Assembly (NCBI RefSeq): GCF_000383615.1
Contig: NZ_KB911587.1
Location: 213,476 to 277,475, forward strand
Reading direction: 5' to 3'
Source of the DNA: Streptomyces canus 299MFChir4.1
Lineage (GTDB): Bacteria; Actinomycetota; Actinomycetes; Streptomycetales; Streptomycetaceae
DNA length: 64,000 nucleotides
Shown here: in pieces, positions 15,871 through 23,744 of the stretch
Numbering within the stretch: position 1 is the first letter of the stretch
Layout: each line of letters begins with the position of its first letter
Made by a program: the position numbers and the translations under genes
The notes under the pieces: generated by a model
The model's input: the letters and a program-made list of their open reading frames with translations, nothing else
What the model was told of the DNA's origin: nothing
Databases searched by the model: none

Positions 15871-16470
15871 TCACTCAAGGTGCGCCAGATCCTCGGGCGT
15901 GTCGATGTCGTACGGCTCGGCCACGTCCCCGCACTCGACGAGTGTGATCGCGCCGTGGTGCTCCTTCAGATAGGCGCGTGCCCCCCGGTCGCCGGTCGCA
16001 GTCGCCGTGATCCCGGCCCAGTGCGCGGCGCCGAGGAGGACGGGATGCCCGCGTACGCCGTCATAGGCGGCCGAGGCGAGCGAGGTCTCGTCCTCGTACG
16101 CGGCGAGCACCCGGCGCACGGCAGCCGCCCCGATGCCGGGCTGGTCGACGAGCGAGACCAGCGCGGCCCGCGCCCGCGTTCCGGCGAGCGAGTCGAGCCC
16201 GGTCCGCAGCGACGACCCCATGCCGTCGGCCCACTCCGGGTTCTCCACCAGCACGCAGTCGCCGAGCTCGGCCCGCTCCCGTACGACCGCCGCGGCCGCT
16301 CCCAGGACCACGTGCACGCGGGTGCAGCCGGCCGCCCGCAGGACGCCGACCGCGTGTTCGATCAGCGGGCGTCCCCGGTGCGCGAGCAGTGCCTTGGGCC
16401 GCCCGCCGAGCCGCCGTCCGCCGCCCGCGGCCAGCAGCAGTCCGGCGACCTGCCGTTCGTTCTCCGTCAT
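15871..16470 (-). CDS. MobA/MocA-like nucleotidyltransferase
   Basis: 199 residues of the NTP_transf_3 fold. The N-terminal signature L-L-L-A-A-G-G-G-R-R-L-G-G-R-P-K-A-L-L binds the nucleotide; later G-M-G-S-S-L-R-T-G and L-V-D-Q-P-G-I (metal aspartate) are typical of the MocA branch, which transfers CMP or GMP to molybdopterin. It is placed between malate synthase and the allantoin genes. Xanthine dehydrogenase, upstream in the same purine pathway, needs such a cofactor, so a link to purine catabolism is a reasonable inference. No xanthine dehydrogenase gene lies in the window. Confidence 0.88.
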   Translation of the reverse strand: MTENERQVAGLLLAAGGGRRLGGRPKALLAHRGRPLIEHAVGVLRAAGCTRVHVVLGAAAAVVRERAELGDCVLVENPEWADGMGSSLRTGLDSLAGTRARAALVSLVDQPGIGAAAVRRVLAAYEDETSLASAAYDGVRGHPVLLGAAHWAGITATATGDRGARAYLKEHHGAITLVECGDVAEPYDIDTPEDLAHLE

Positions 16471-16645
16471 GCGTCCTGCATACCTGACGCGTCGGTGTGC
16501 GCCGGGTTTCGGGGGGCTGAATTTCGGTCCGCACGGTGGCGCGCGGCGCCCTGCGTGGCGTTTACTGACCCGCGTCCCTCGGGGCCTACCGACACCGAAG
16601 GGCCTTCACGACGCCGGGGCGCACGGGTGTGCGAGGGGGAGAGCT

Positions 16646-16957
16646 GTGTTGCGGAGCGTGGGGCAGAGGCCAGTGACCGGCAGCGACAACGATCCGAGAG
16701 TGGCGGAACTGCGGACCGCGGTGTCCCGGCTGCGCCGCGACCTCGCCGCGCACCCGGCCGAGTTCCCCGACCGGGGCATCGCCGAGGACGAACTCGCCGC
16801 GCTGGCCGCCATGACGATCGACGGCGCCCCCGAAGTCCCGCGCCTGCGGCGGTCGTTGCTGCTGATCGCCGGGGCGATCGGATCGGTGAGCGCGCTGTCG
16901 CGGGGGCTGACGGCGGTGCGTGACGCGGTGGAGCTGTTCGGGGAGCCGCGCCGCTAG
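16646..16957 (+). CDS. DUF5955-family small protein
   Basis: About 103 residues from GTG 16646, which has an AGGGGGAG ribosome site; GTG 16673 is an alternative giving 94 residues that begin M-T-G-S. It is all-helical, with R-V-A-E-L-R-T-A-V-S-R-L-R-R-D-L first, an acidic middle, and a hydrophobic L-L-L-I-A-G-A-I-G-S-V segment. The body aligns by eye with residues 50-128 of the small protein at 397-792, but this copy lacks the glycine-rich GNQAVG motif. The function is unknown. It lies between the nucleotidyltransferase and allR and is not part of an obvious operon. Confidence 0.8.
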   Translation: MLRSVGQRPVTGSDNDPRVAELRTAVSRLRRDLAAHPAEFPDRGIAEDELAALAAMTIDGAPEVPRLRRSLLLIAGAIGSVSALSRGLTAVRDAVELFGEPRR

Positions 16958-16991
16958 GGCCTGTTGGAACCCGGCCGGTGCTGTGAGTCCG

Positions 16992-17786
16992 TCACGCCGG
17001 GTTCTGGCTGGCCAGCGCCTCCGACAGCTCCGACGCCACCTGCTGCAGCACCGGCACGATCTTCTCGGTGGCCGCCTCGGTGACCCGGCCGGCCGGGCCG
17101 GAGATCGAAATGGCGGCGGCGGTGGGGGAGTTGGGCACCGACACCGCGAGGCAGCGGACGCCGATCTCCTGTTCGTTGTCGTCGATCGCGTAGCCCTGGC
17201 CGCGCACGTCCTTCAGGGCCGCGAGGAAGCCGTCCGGCGTGGTGATCGTCTTCTCCGTCGCGGCCGGCATGCCGGTCCGGGAGAGCAGGGCGCGCACCTC
17301 GTCGTCGGGGGTGTTGGCGAGCAGGGCCTTGCCGACGCCCGTGGAGTGCGGCAGGACCCGCCGGCCGACCTCGGTGAACATCCGCATCGAGTGCTTGGAG
17401 GGCACCTGGGCGACGTAGACGATCTCGTCCCCGTCGAGGAGGGCCATGTTGGCCGTCTCGCCGGTCTCCTCGACCAGACGGGCGAGGTAGGGACGGGCCC
17501 AGGTGCCGAGCAGCCGGGCGGCCGACTCGCCGAGGCGGATCAGGCGCGGGCCGAGGGCGTAGCGCCGGTTGGGCTGCTGGCGGACGTATCCGCAGGACAC
17601 GAGGGTCCGCATCAGACGGTGGATGGTGGGCAGCGGCAGCCCGCTGCTCGCGGACAGTTCGCTCAGTCCGACCTCTCCGCCCGCGTCCGCCATCCGCTCC
17701 AGCAGATCGAAGGCGCGCTCGAGGGACTGGACCCCGCCACCGGCGGACTTTGCGGAGTCGGTGGTGCTGGCGCTGGACGTCGGCAC
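16992..17786 (-). CDS. allR: IclR-family repressor AllR
   Basis: 264 residues. The N-terminal winged helix (about 19-80) contains S-L-E-R-A-F-D-L-L-E and L-P-T-I-H-R-L-M-R-T-L; the C-terminal IclR effector domain (about 95-255) carries H-S-T-G-V-G-K-A-L-L-A and G-x-R-C-L-A-V-S-V. IclR proteins with this context repress allantoin or glyoxylate genes, and AllR of S. coelicolor is reported to control the allantoin genes and malate synthase. Here it is divergent from allantoinase, and the gap holds three TTC..GGAA-type repeats, consistent with control of itself, allB and aceB. Confidence 0.92.
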   Translation of the reverse strand: MPTSSASTTDSAKSAGGGVQSLERAFDLLERMADAGGEVGLSELSASSGLPLPTIHRLMRTLVSCGYVRQQPNRRYALGPRLIRLGESAARLLGTWARPYLARLVEETGETANMALLDGDEIVYVAQVPSKHSMRMFTEVGRRVLPHSTGVGKALLANTPDDEVRALLSRTGMPAATEKTITTPDGFLAALKDVRGQGYAIDDNEQEIGVRCLAVSVPNSPTAAAISISGPAGRVTEAATEKIVPVLQQVASELSEALASQNPA

Positions 17787-17879
17787 GGCGCGTTCCTTTC
17801 GGGGCTGCCTTTCGGGTCTGGGCAGGAGGGCAGAAGCCTACCCGGCAGTCGGTTGACTCCCCGCTGGTGCATAGCTACG

Positions 17880-17915
17880 TTCTGCTTGCTGGAATCCTAA
17901 TTCCGCTTTGTGGAA
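17880..17915. promoter_or_regulatory. Tandem AllR-type operators near allR
   Basis: Two 15-bp elements, TTCTGCTTGCTGGAA (17880-17894) and TTCCGCTTTGTGGAA (17901-17915), spaced 21 bp start to start on the same helical face. The first has one imperfect arm. They lie 94-129 bases upstream of allR. Confidence 0.6.
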
Positions 17916-17991
17916 ACGTCCAGAGTGTCGACGCAAGACGCACCCTGGGGAAGTGTGCCCTTGACGGCGCCCGACCGGGAGTGAAGACTCC

Positions 17992-18024
17992 TTCAACAGA
18001 AAGTTGAATTCCGTTACGCGGAAG
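17992..18024. promoter_or_regulatory. AllR-type operator upstream of allB
   Basis: TTCCGTTACGCGGAA (18010-18024) has perfect 5-bp arms TTCCG/CGGAA and ends 25 bases before the allB start, a repressor-like position. A second palindrome, TTCAAC-N6-GTTGAA (17992-18009), abuts it. Confidence 0.65.
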
Positions 18025-18049
18025 TTAACGGCGGCAGAGAGGGGTCCGG

Positions 18050-19390
18050 GTGTCCGACACTGAACTGGTGCTGCGCTCGACGCGCGTCATCACGCCCGAG
18101 GGGACGCGGCCCGCGTCGGTCGCGGTCGTCGACGGGAAGATCGCGGCCGTACTGCCGTACGACGCCGAAGTACTGTCGGGCGTCCGCCTGGAGGACCTCG
18201 GGGACGACGTCCTGCTGCCGGGTCTGGTCGACACCCATGTGCACGTCAACGACCCGGGCCGCACCGAGTGGGAGGGCTTCTGGACCGCCACGCGCGCGGC
18301 GGCGGCCGGCGGCATCACCTCCCTCGTCGACATGCCGCTCAACTCCCTCCCGCCCACGACGACGGTCGACCACCTGCGGACCAAGCAGGAGGTCGCCGCC
18401 GACAAGGCCCACATCGACGTCGGCTTCTGGGGCGGCGCCCTGCCCGACAACGTCAAGGACCTGCGGCCGCTGCACGAGTCGGGTGTCTTCGGCTTCAAGG
18501 CGTTCCTGTCGCCGTCCGGGGTGGACGAGTTCCCGCATCTCGACCAGGACGGACTCGCCCGCTCCCTGGCCGAGATCGCCTCCTTCGGCGGGCTGCTGAT
18601 CGTGCACGCCGAGGACCCGCACCACCTGGAGGCCGCCCCGCAGCAGGCCGGTCCCAAATACGCCGACTTCCTGGCGTCCCGTCCGCGCGACGCCGAGGAC
18701 ACGGCGATCGCCCAACTCATCGCCCAGGCGAAGCGGTTGGACGCGCGCGTGCACGTGCTGCACCTGTCGTCGAGCGCCGCGCTCCCGCTGATCGCCCAGG
18801 CCAAGGCGGAGGGGGTGCGCATCACCGTCGAGACCTGCCCGCACTACCTCACCCTCACCGCCGAGGAAGTCCCGGACGGCGCCAGCGAGTTCAAGTGCTG
18901 TCCGCCCATCCGGGAGTCCGCCAACCAGGACCTGCTGTGGCAGGCGCTGGCCGACGGCACCATCGACTGCGTGGTCACCGACCACTCCCCGTCCACGGCC
19001 GACCTCAAGACGGGCGACTTCGCCACGGCGTGGGGCGGCATCTCGGGCCTCCAGCTGAGCCTGGCGGCGGTCTGGACGGCGGCGCGGAAGCGCGGTCACT
19101 CGCTGGAGGACGTGGTCCGCTGGATGTCCGCGCGCACGGCCGAGTTGGTGGGCCTGGACGCGCGCAAGGGCGCCATCGAGGCCGGCCGTGACGCCGACTT
19201 CGCGGTCCTCGCACCCGACGAGACCTTCACCGTGGACCCTGCGGCCCTCCAGCACCGCAACCGCGTGACGGCCTACGCGGGCAAGACCCTGCACGGAGTC
19301 GTGAAGTCGACCTGGCTGCGCGGCGAACGCATCGTGGCGAACGGCGAGTTCACCGCTCCGAAGGGCCGACTGCTCACCCGTACGCCCTGA
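18050..19390 (+). CDS. allB: Allantoinase
   Basis: 446 residues from GTG 18050, with an AGAGAGGGG ribosome site. Allantoinase hydrolyses allantoin to allantoate in the cytoplasm. It is an amidohydrolase barrel with the metal ligands D-T-H-V-H (His63, His65), the carboxylated lysine in G-F-K-A-F (Lys150), and later histidines in I-V-H-A-E-D, V-L-H-L-S and the D-H-S-P loop (V-V-T-D-H-S-P-S). It is followed 30 bp downstream by allantoicase in an operon, with AllR-type operators just upstream. Confidence 0.96.
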   Translation: MSDTELVLRSTRVITPEGTRPASVAVVDGKIAAVLPYDAEVLSGVRLEDLGDDVLLPGLVDTHVHVNDPGRTEWEGFWTATRAAAAGGITSLVDMPLNSLPPTTTVDHLRTKQEVAADKAHIDVGFWGGALPDNVKDLRPLHESGVFGFKAFLSPSGVDEFPHLDQDGLARSLAEIASFGGLLIVHAEDPHHLEAAPQQAGPKYADFLASRPRDAEDTAIAQLIAQAKRLDARVHVLHLSSSAALPLIAQAKAEGVRITVETCPHYLTLTAEEVPDGASEFKCCPPIRESANQDLLWQALADGTIDCVVTDHSPSTADLKTGDFATAWGGISGLQLSLAAVWTAARKRGHSLEDVVRWMSARTAELVGLDARKGAIEAGRDADFAVLAPDETFTVDPAALQHRNRVTAYAGKTLHGVVKSTWLRGERIVANGEFTAPKGRLLTRTP

Positions 19391-19420
19391 TCACCCGCAC
19401 CGGCAACCCCAGAAAGGCAC

Positions 19421-20542
19421 ATGTACGTGACGGCGATTCCCAGCTTCACCGGCGACGCGAACCCGTACGGCGGCGGTGACCCCTACGCGGACTACCGCAC
19501 CGCCGACTTCCCCTTCACCCAGTACGCCAACCTCGCCGCACGCACGCTCGGCGCCGGAGTCATCGCCGCCAACGACGAGTTCTTCGCCCAGCGCGAGAAC
19601 CTGCTGATGCCCGAGCGGGCCGAGTTCGACCCCGAGCACTTCGGGCACAAGGGCAAGATCATGGACGGCTGGGAGACGCGGCGCCGCCGGGGCGCCTCGG
19701 CCGAACACCCCTGGCCGACGGCCGAAGACCACGACTGGGCGCTGGTGCGCCTGGGCGCGCCCGGGGTGATCCGGGGGATCGTGGTCGACACCGCGCACTT
19801 CCGCGGGAACTACCCGCAGGCGGTGTCGGTCGAAGGCACGTCCGTGGCAGGCTCCCCGTCCCCGGAGGAACTGCTGGGCGGCGACGTGAAGTGGACGACG
19901 CTCGTTCCGCGGACGCCGGTCGGCGGCCACGCGGCGAACGGCTTCACCGTGTCCCTGGAACAGCGCTTCACCCACCTGCGGGTCAACCAGCACCCCGACG
20001 GCGGCATCGCCCGCCTGCGCGTGTACGGCGAGGTCGTCCCGGACCCGGCGTGGCTGGAGGTGCTCGGCACCTTCGACGTGGTCGCCCTGGAGAACGGCGG
20101 CCGGGCGGAGGACGCGTCCAACCTCTTCTACTCACCGGCGTCCAACACCATCCAGCCGGGCCGCTCCCGCAAGATGGACGACGGCTGGGAGACCCGCCGC
20201 CGCCGTGACCAGGGCAACGACTGGATCCGCTACCGCCTGGTGGCACAGTCCCAGATCCGGGCGATCGAGATCGACACGGCGTATCTGAAGGGGAACAGCG
20301 CCGGCTGGGCGTCGGTGTCGGTCCGCGACGGCGAGGACGGCGACTGGCGGGAGATCCTTCCGCGCACCCGTCTCCAGCCCGACACGAACCACCGCTTCAT
20401 CCTGCCGGCCCCGGCGGTGGGCACGCACGCGCGCGTGGACATCTTCCCGGACGGCGGGGTCTCCCGTCTGCGGCTGTTCGGTTCGCTGACGGAGTCGGGT
20501 TCGGCGGCACTGTCGGCGAGGCACCAGGAGCTGGGCGGCTGA
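19421..20542 (+). CDS. alc: Allantoicase
   Basis: 373 residues. Allantoicase splits allantoate into urea and ureidoglycolate. The protein shows the expected internal duplication of a jelly-roll domain. The two halves each contain G-K/R-x-M-D-D/G-G-W-E-T-R-R-R-R, an arginine-rich loop around residues 85 and 250, a V-D-T-A-H-F/I-D-T-A-Y-L strand and H-x-R-V/V-D-I-F-P-D-G-G-x-x-R-L-R near each end. Start ATG 19421; GTG 19427 is an alternative better spaced from AAAGG. It is the second gene of the allB operon and is followed by a strong hairpin. Confidence 0.95.
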   Translation: MYVTAIPSFTGDANPYGGGDPYADYRTADFPFTQYANLAARTLGAGVIAANDEFFAQRENLLMPERAEFDPEHFGHKGKIMDGWETRRRRGASAEHPWPTAEDHDWALVRLGAPGVIRGIVVDTAHFRGNYPQAVSVEGTSVAGSPSPEELLGGDVKWTTLVPRTPVGGHAANGFTVSLEQRFTHLRVNQHPDGGIARLRVYGEVVPDPAWLEVLGTFDVVALENGGRAEDASNLFYSPASNTIQPGRSRKMDDGWETRRRRDQGNDWIRYRLVAQSQIRAIEIDTAYLKGNSAGWASVSVRDGEDGDWREILPRTRLQPDTNHRFILPAPAVGTHARVDIFPDGGVSRLRLFGSLTESGSAALSARHQELGG

Positions 20543-20562
20543 AGCGAAGCTTCTCCTCGTAT

Positions 20563-20604
20563 CCGCACGCCGGGCGGGCTGCTTTCAGCCCGCCCGGCGT
20601 GCGG
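20563..20604. terminator. Strong bidirectional hairpin terminator
   Basis: Perfect 19-bp arms with a four-base CTTT loop, first arm 20563-20581 and second 20586-20604. It sits between the convergent allantoicase and SDR genes and is the strongest hairpin recognised in the window. Confidence 0.9.
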
Positions 20605-20659
20605 GTAGTGGGAGCCTGGGAGCCGAGGCCTGACGGCAGCCCCGCACAAAGCCGCTACC

Positions 20660-21415
20660 TCACGCCGCGTGCCCCCCGTCGACCGAGAACTCCGCCCCGG
20701 TGACGTAGTCCGCTTCCGCCAGATACGCCACCATCGACGCCACTTCCTCCGCCGCCCCGAACCGCCCCGCCGCGGTCATCGCGGCCTGCCCCGCCGCGAA
20801 CGGGCCGTCCCCCGGATTCATGTCCGTGTCGATGGGCCCGGGATGCACGATGTTCGCCGTGATCCCCCGCGCCCCCAGCTCACGCGCGAGGGCCTTCGTC
20901 AGCCCGATCAGCGCCGACTTGCTCGTCGCGTACAGGGTTCCGCCGGGGCCGGGCACCCGCTGGGTCATACAGCTGCCGATCGTGATGATCCGCCCTCCGT
21001 CCCGCATCCGGGCGGCCGCCGCCTGAGAGGCCAGGAACACCCCGCGCACATTGACGGCCAGCACCCGGTCGACCTGCGCGAGGGACAGCTCGCCCAACGG
21101 CCCGAGCACCCCCACGCCCGCGTTGTTCACGAGTACGTCCAGTCCACCGAGCGCCTCAGCCGTACGCGGCACCGCCCCCGCCGCCTCCTCCGGGTCCGCG
21201 GAGTCCGCCCGCAGGGCGACGGCCCGCCTCCCCAGCGCCTCGACCCGCCGTACGACGTCCGAGGCCGCCTCCTCGCCGCCCACGTACGTCACGGCCACAT
21301 CCGCGCCCTCCCGCGCCAGCCGCACCGCCGTGGCCGCGCCGATCCCCCGGCTGCCCCCGGTGACGAGCGCGACCTTGCCGTTCAGAGTTCCGTGAGTCGT
21401 TGTCATGACACCCAT
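20660..21415 (-). CDS. SDR-family oxidoreductase
   Basis: 251 residues; the start may be M4 (21406). Classical short-chain dehydrogenase: T-G-G-S-R-G-I-G nucleotide loop near residue 20, N-N-A-G at about 93, catalytic Ser in I-G-S-C, Y-A-T-S-K catalytic Tyr/Lys pair, and P-G-P-I-D-T-D. The residues after the second beta strand (V-T-Y-V-G-G) fit NADPH preference. It is monocistronic. The substrate is not predictable, although it resembles 3-oxoacyl-ACP reductase-like proteins. Confidence 0.92.
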   Translation of the reverse strand: MGVMTTTHGTLNGKVALVTGGSRGIGAATAVRLAREGADVAVTYVGGEEAASDVVRRVEALGRRAVALRADSADPEEAAGAVPRTAEALGGLDVLVNNAGVGVLGPLGELSLAQVDRVLAVNVRGVFLASQAAAARMRDGGRIITIGSCMTQRVPGPGGTLYATSKSALIGLTKALARELGARGITANIVHPGPIDTDMNPGDGPFAAGQAAMTAAGRFGAAEEVASMVAYLAEADYVTGAEFSVDGGHAA

Positions 21416-21593
21416 CCCACCGGCCCGGCCCCCGAACCGCCGGCGGTGAACGGACAGGGACCTCAGCTGCCGCAGCGGTGCTCGTGAAGACGCCGGGCGG
21501 CAGGTTAACTCCCTGAAAACACATCGGACTTGACGGGAAAATCCACGGAGTTGTCATTGACATGCCATGGTCTACGCGCGTCATCATGAAGGC

Positions 21594-21983
21594 ATGAGAT
21601 TCCCCCCACGGATCACTCGCATCGGCGCCGCTGCCGCCGTCCTGTCCGCCCTCCTCGTCGGCGGTACGGTCACCACCGCCACCCCGGCGGCCGCCGCCGT
21701 CGGCAGCATCTGTTACACCAAGCTGCCCTCCCAGGCGTACGACACCCTGGACCTGATCGAGCAGGGCGGCCCCTACCCCTACTCGCAGGACGGCGTCGTC
21801 TTCCAGAACCGCGAAGGCGTCCTGCCGAGCCAGTCGACCGGCTACTACCACGAGTACACGGTGATCACGCCGGGCTCCTCCACGCGCGGAGCACGCCGGA
21901 TCGTCACCGGTGAGAAGACCCGGGAGGACTACTACACGGCGGACCACTACGCCACGTTCAACCTCGTCAACTACGGCTGCTGA
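21594..21983 (+). CDS. Secreted guanyl-specific ribonuclease, RNase Sa type
   Basis: 129 residues from ATG 21594 (an upstream ATG at 21567 is less likely), with a signal peptide of about 35 residues ending P-A-A-A-A. The mature part is a near-complete match to Streptomyces RNase Sa: F/Y-P-Y-S-Q-D-G-V-V-F-Q-N-R-E, Y-Y-H-E-Y-T-V-I-T-P-G, R-R-I-V-T-G-E, D-H-Y-A-T-F. Catalytic residues fall at Glu87, Arg98, Arg102 and His118, with exactly the spacing of RNase Sa (54, 65, 69, 85). The Cys40 and Cys129 disulfide pair is kept. It cuts single-stranded RNA after guanosine outside the cell. TTGACA at 21557 is a possible -35. No barstar-like inhibitor gene lies beside it. Confidence 0.95.
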   Translation: MRFPPRITRIGAAAAVLSALLVGGTVTTATPAAAAVGSICYTKLPSQAYDTLDLIEQGGPYPYSQDGVVFQNREGVLPSQSTGYYHEYTVITPGSSTRGARRIVTGEKTREDYYTADHYATFNLVNYGC

Positions 21984-22032
21984 CAAGGTCGTAGCGGCCG
22001 GGAGAACGGCGCGACCAGCAGGAGGCCCGCGT

Positions 22033-22233
22033 TCAGCCCGACCTCCGGCTCTCCGCGGCGGCGAACAGTGCGAACGCCAGCACGATCAGGGCGACGCTCG
22101 CGTAGATCTCGTAGCCGTCGAGGAAACCGATCCGCTGGACGAGGCCGACGTGCCAGTCGGTGAACTCGTGCAGCAGACCCGCCCCGCCCTGCACCAGGGC
22201 GAGGAAGCCGAGCAGTTCCAGCAGTTGCTTCAT
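22033..22233 (-). CDS. Small two-helix membrane protein
   Basis: 66 residues from ATG 22233, chosen because GAGGG lies 7 bases upstream; a longer frame from 22269 lacks a good site. Two hydrophobic helices (about 2-20 and 40-60) are separated by a polar loop with H-E-F-T-D-W-H, and the end is basic (E-S-R-R-S-G). No family was recognised. It is convergent with the RNase gene and divergent from the histidine kinase. Confidence 0.7.
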   Translation of the reverse strand: MKQLLELLGFLALVQGGAGLLHEFTDWHVGLVQRIGFLDGYEIYASVALIVLAFALFAAAESRRSG

Positions 22234-22411
22234 GGGAACACCCTCGCCCCGCGGCACCCCCACCGACATCGGCCGCGGGGCGAACCCCGTCCCACCGAAG
22301 CATCGGTCCGACGCGGCCGCCCGCGCCGAAAGTCTGCGGTGCCGCGACTTTGGTCGCCGATCCCGGTCACGGGGAGGTGTGCCCGGGCCTCACTGCGTAG
22401 ATTTGTCGACC

Positions 22412-23662
22412 GTGAGCGCTGACGAGACGGTTCCCGAACCCCCGGCCTTCCCCGGCCGGCGCTGGCTGCTGCCGTCCGCCGTGATCCACGAGTTCGACCC
22501 CGCCGCCGCGCGGCCCGGACGGCGGCCGCGGCGCACCGCGCGCGACTGGCTCGTCGACTTCTCCTGCTTCCTCCTGGCAGTCTTCGTCGGCCTGATCGCG
22601 GCGGACGCGGTGGGTGACAACCCGCATGTGTCGCACACCGCGGCCGAGCTCGACCAACTCCTCGGCGCGCTCGCCTGCGCGGCCGTGTGGCTGCGCCGCC
22701 GCTGGCCCTTAGGCCTCGCCCTGGCCACGATCCCGCTCGGGGTGCTCTCCGACACCGCCGGCGGCGCCTGCCTGATCGCCGTCTTCACCCTCGCCGTACA
22801 CCGCCCCCTCCGGTACGTCGCCTGGGTGGCCGGCCTCAACATCGCCGCGGTCCCCCTCACCTTCCGGCTGCGGCCCGACGCGGACCTGCCGTACCTCGTC
22901 TCGGTCGTCCTCACCGCGGTCCTGGTCGCCGCCGTCGTCGGCTGGGGTCTGCTCGTACGGGCCAAACGGCAGCTCATGTTCAGCCTGCGCGACCGCGCCC
23001 GGCGCGCCGAGACCGAGGCGCGGCTACGGGCCGAGCAGGCGCAGCGGCTCGCCCGCGAGGCCATCGCGCGCGAGATGCACGACGTCCTCGCGCACCGGCT
23101 GACCCTGCTCAGCGTCCACGCGGGCGCCCTGGAGTTCCGGCCGGACGCGCCCCGGGAGGAGGTCGCCCGGGCGGCCGGCGTCATCCGGGAGAGCGCGCAC
23201 GAGGCGCTCCAGGACCTGCGGGAGATCATCGGCGTGCTGCGGGCCGCGGATCACGACGACACGGGCCGCCCCCAGCCGACCCTCGCCGCGCTCGACACCC
23301 TGGTAGCCGAGTCCCGTGAGGCCGACATGAAGGTCGTCCTCGACAGCCGGGTCGCCGACCCCGCCGCCGTGCCCGCCTCCGTGGGCCGCACGGCCTACCG
23401 CATCGCCCAGGAGAGCCTCACCAACGCCCGCAAGCACGCCCCCGGCACGGAGGTCACGGTCACCGTCACCGGCGGCCCGGGCGAGGGCCTGGCCGTGACC
23501 GTCCGGAACCTCCCGCCCGAGGGCGAGGTGCCGCACGTCCCCGGCTCGGGCCAGGGCCTGATCGGCCTCACCGAGCGCGCCACGCTCGCCGGGGGCCGGC
23601 TGGAGCACGGGGTGGAGAAGGACGGGGCGTTCGCGGTGCGGGCGTGGCTGCCGTGGGGATGA
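22412..23662 (+). CDS. Two-component sensor histidine kinase (NarL-type partner), TTA codon
   Basis: 416 residues from GTG 22412. Four to five transmembrane helices (about 48-175) precede a HisKA_3 dimerisation domain whose phosphoacceptor is in R-E-M-H-D-V-L-A-H-R-L; the C-terminal HATPase has N-A-R-K-H-A-P-G and G-Q-G-L-I-G-L-T-E-R. It signals to the response regulator encoded 82 bp downstream. Codon 100 (22709-22711) is TTA, decoded only by the bldA tRNA in Streptomyces, so its translation should be limited to later development. The stimulus is unknown. Confidence 0.92.
   Translation: MSADETVPEPPAFPGRRWLLPSAVIHEFDPAAARPGRRPRRTARDWLVDFSCFLLAVFVGLIAADAVGDNPHVSHTAAELDQLLGALACAAVWLRRRWPLGLALATIPLGVLSDTAGGACLIAVFTLAVHRPLRYVAWVAGLNIAAVPLTFRLRPDADLPYLVSVVLTAVLVAAVVGWGLLVRAKRQLMFSLRDRARRAETEARLRAEQAQRLAREAIAREMHDVLAHRLTLLSVHAGALEFRPDAPREEVARAAGVIRESAHEALQDLREIIGVLRAADHDDTGRPQPTLAALDTLVAESREADMKVVLDSRVADPAAVPASVGRTAYRIAQESLTNARKHAPGTEVTVTVTGGPGEGLAVTVRNLPPEGEVPHVPGSGQGLIGLTERATLAGGRLEHGVEKDGAFAVRAWLPWG
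22709..22711 (+). other. TTA (bldA) codon in histidine kinase
   Basis: In-frame Leu100 of the kinase, in R-R-R-W-P-L. It is one of only two TTA codons that I found in recognised genes of the window. Confidence 0.85.
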
Positions 23663-23744
23663 CGGTCCGGGGCGTCGCCGGAGGTGCAACTCGCCCGCCC
23701 GCAAGGTTGATTGCGCCCCGCCTCCGCGTGGTTACGTAGGGCCC

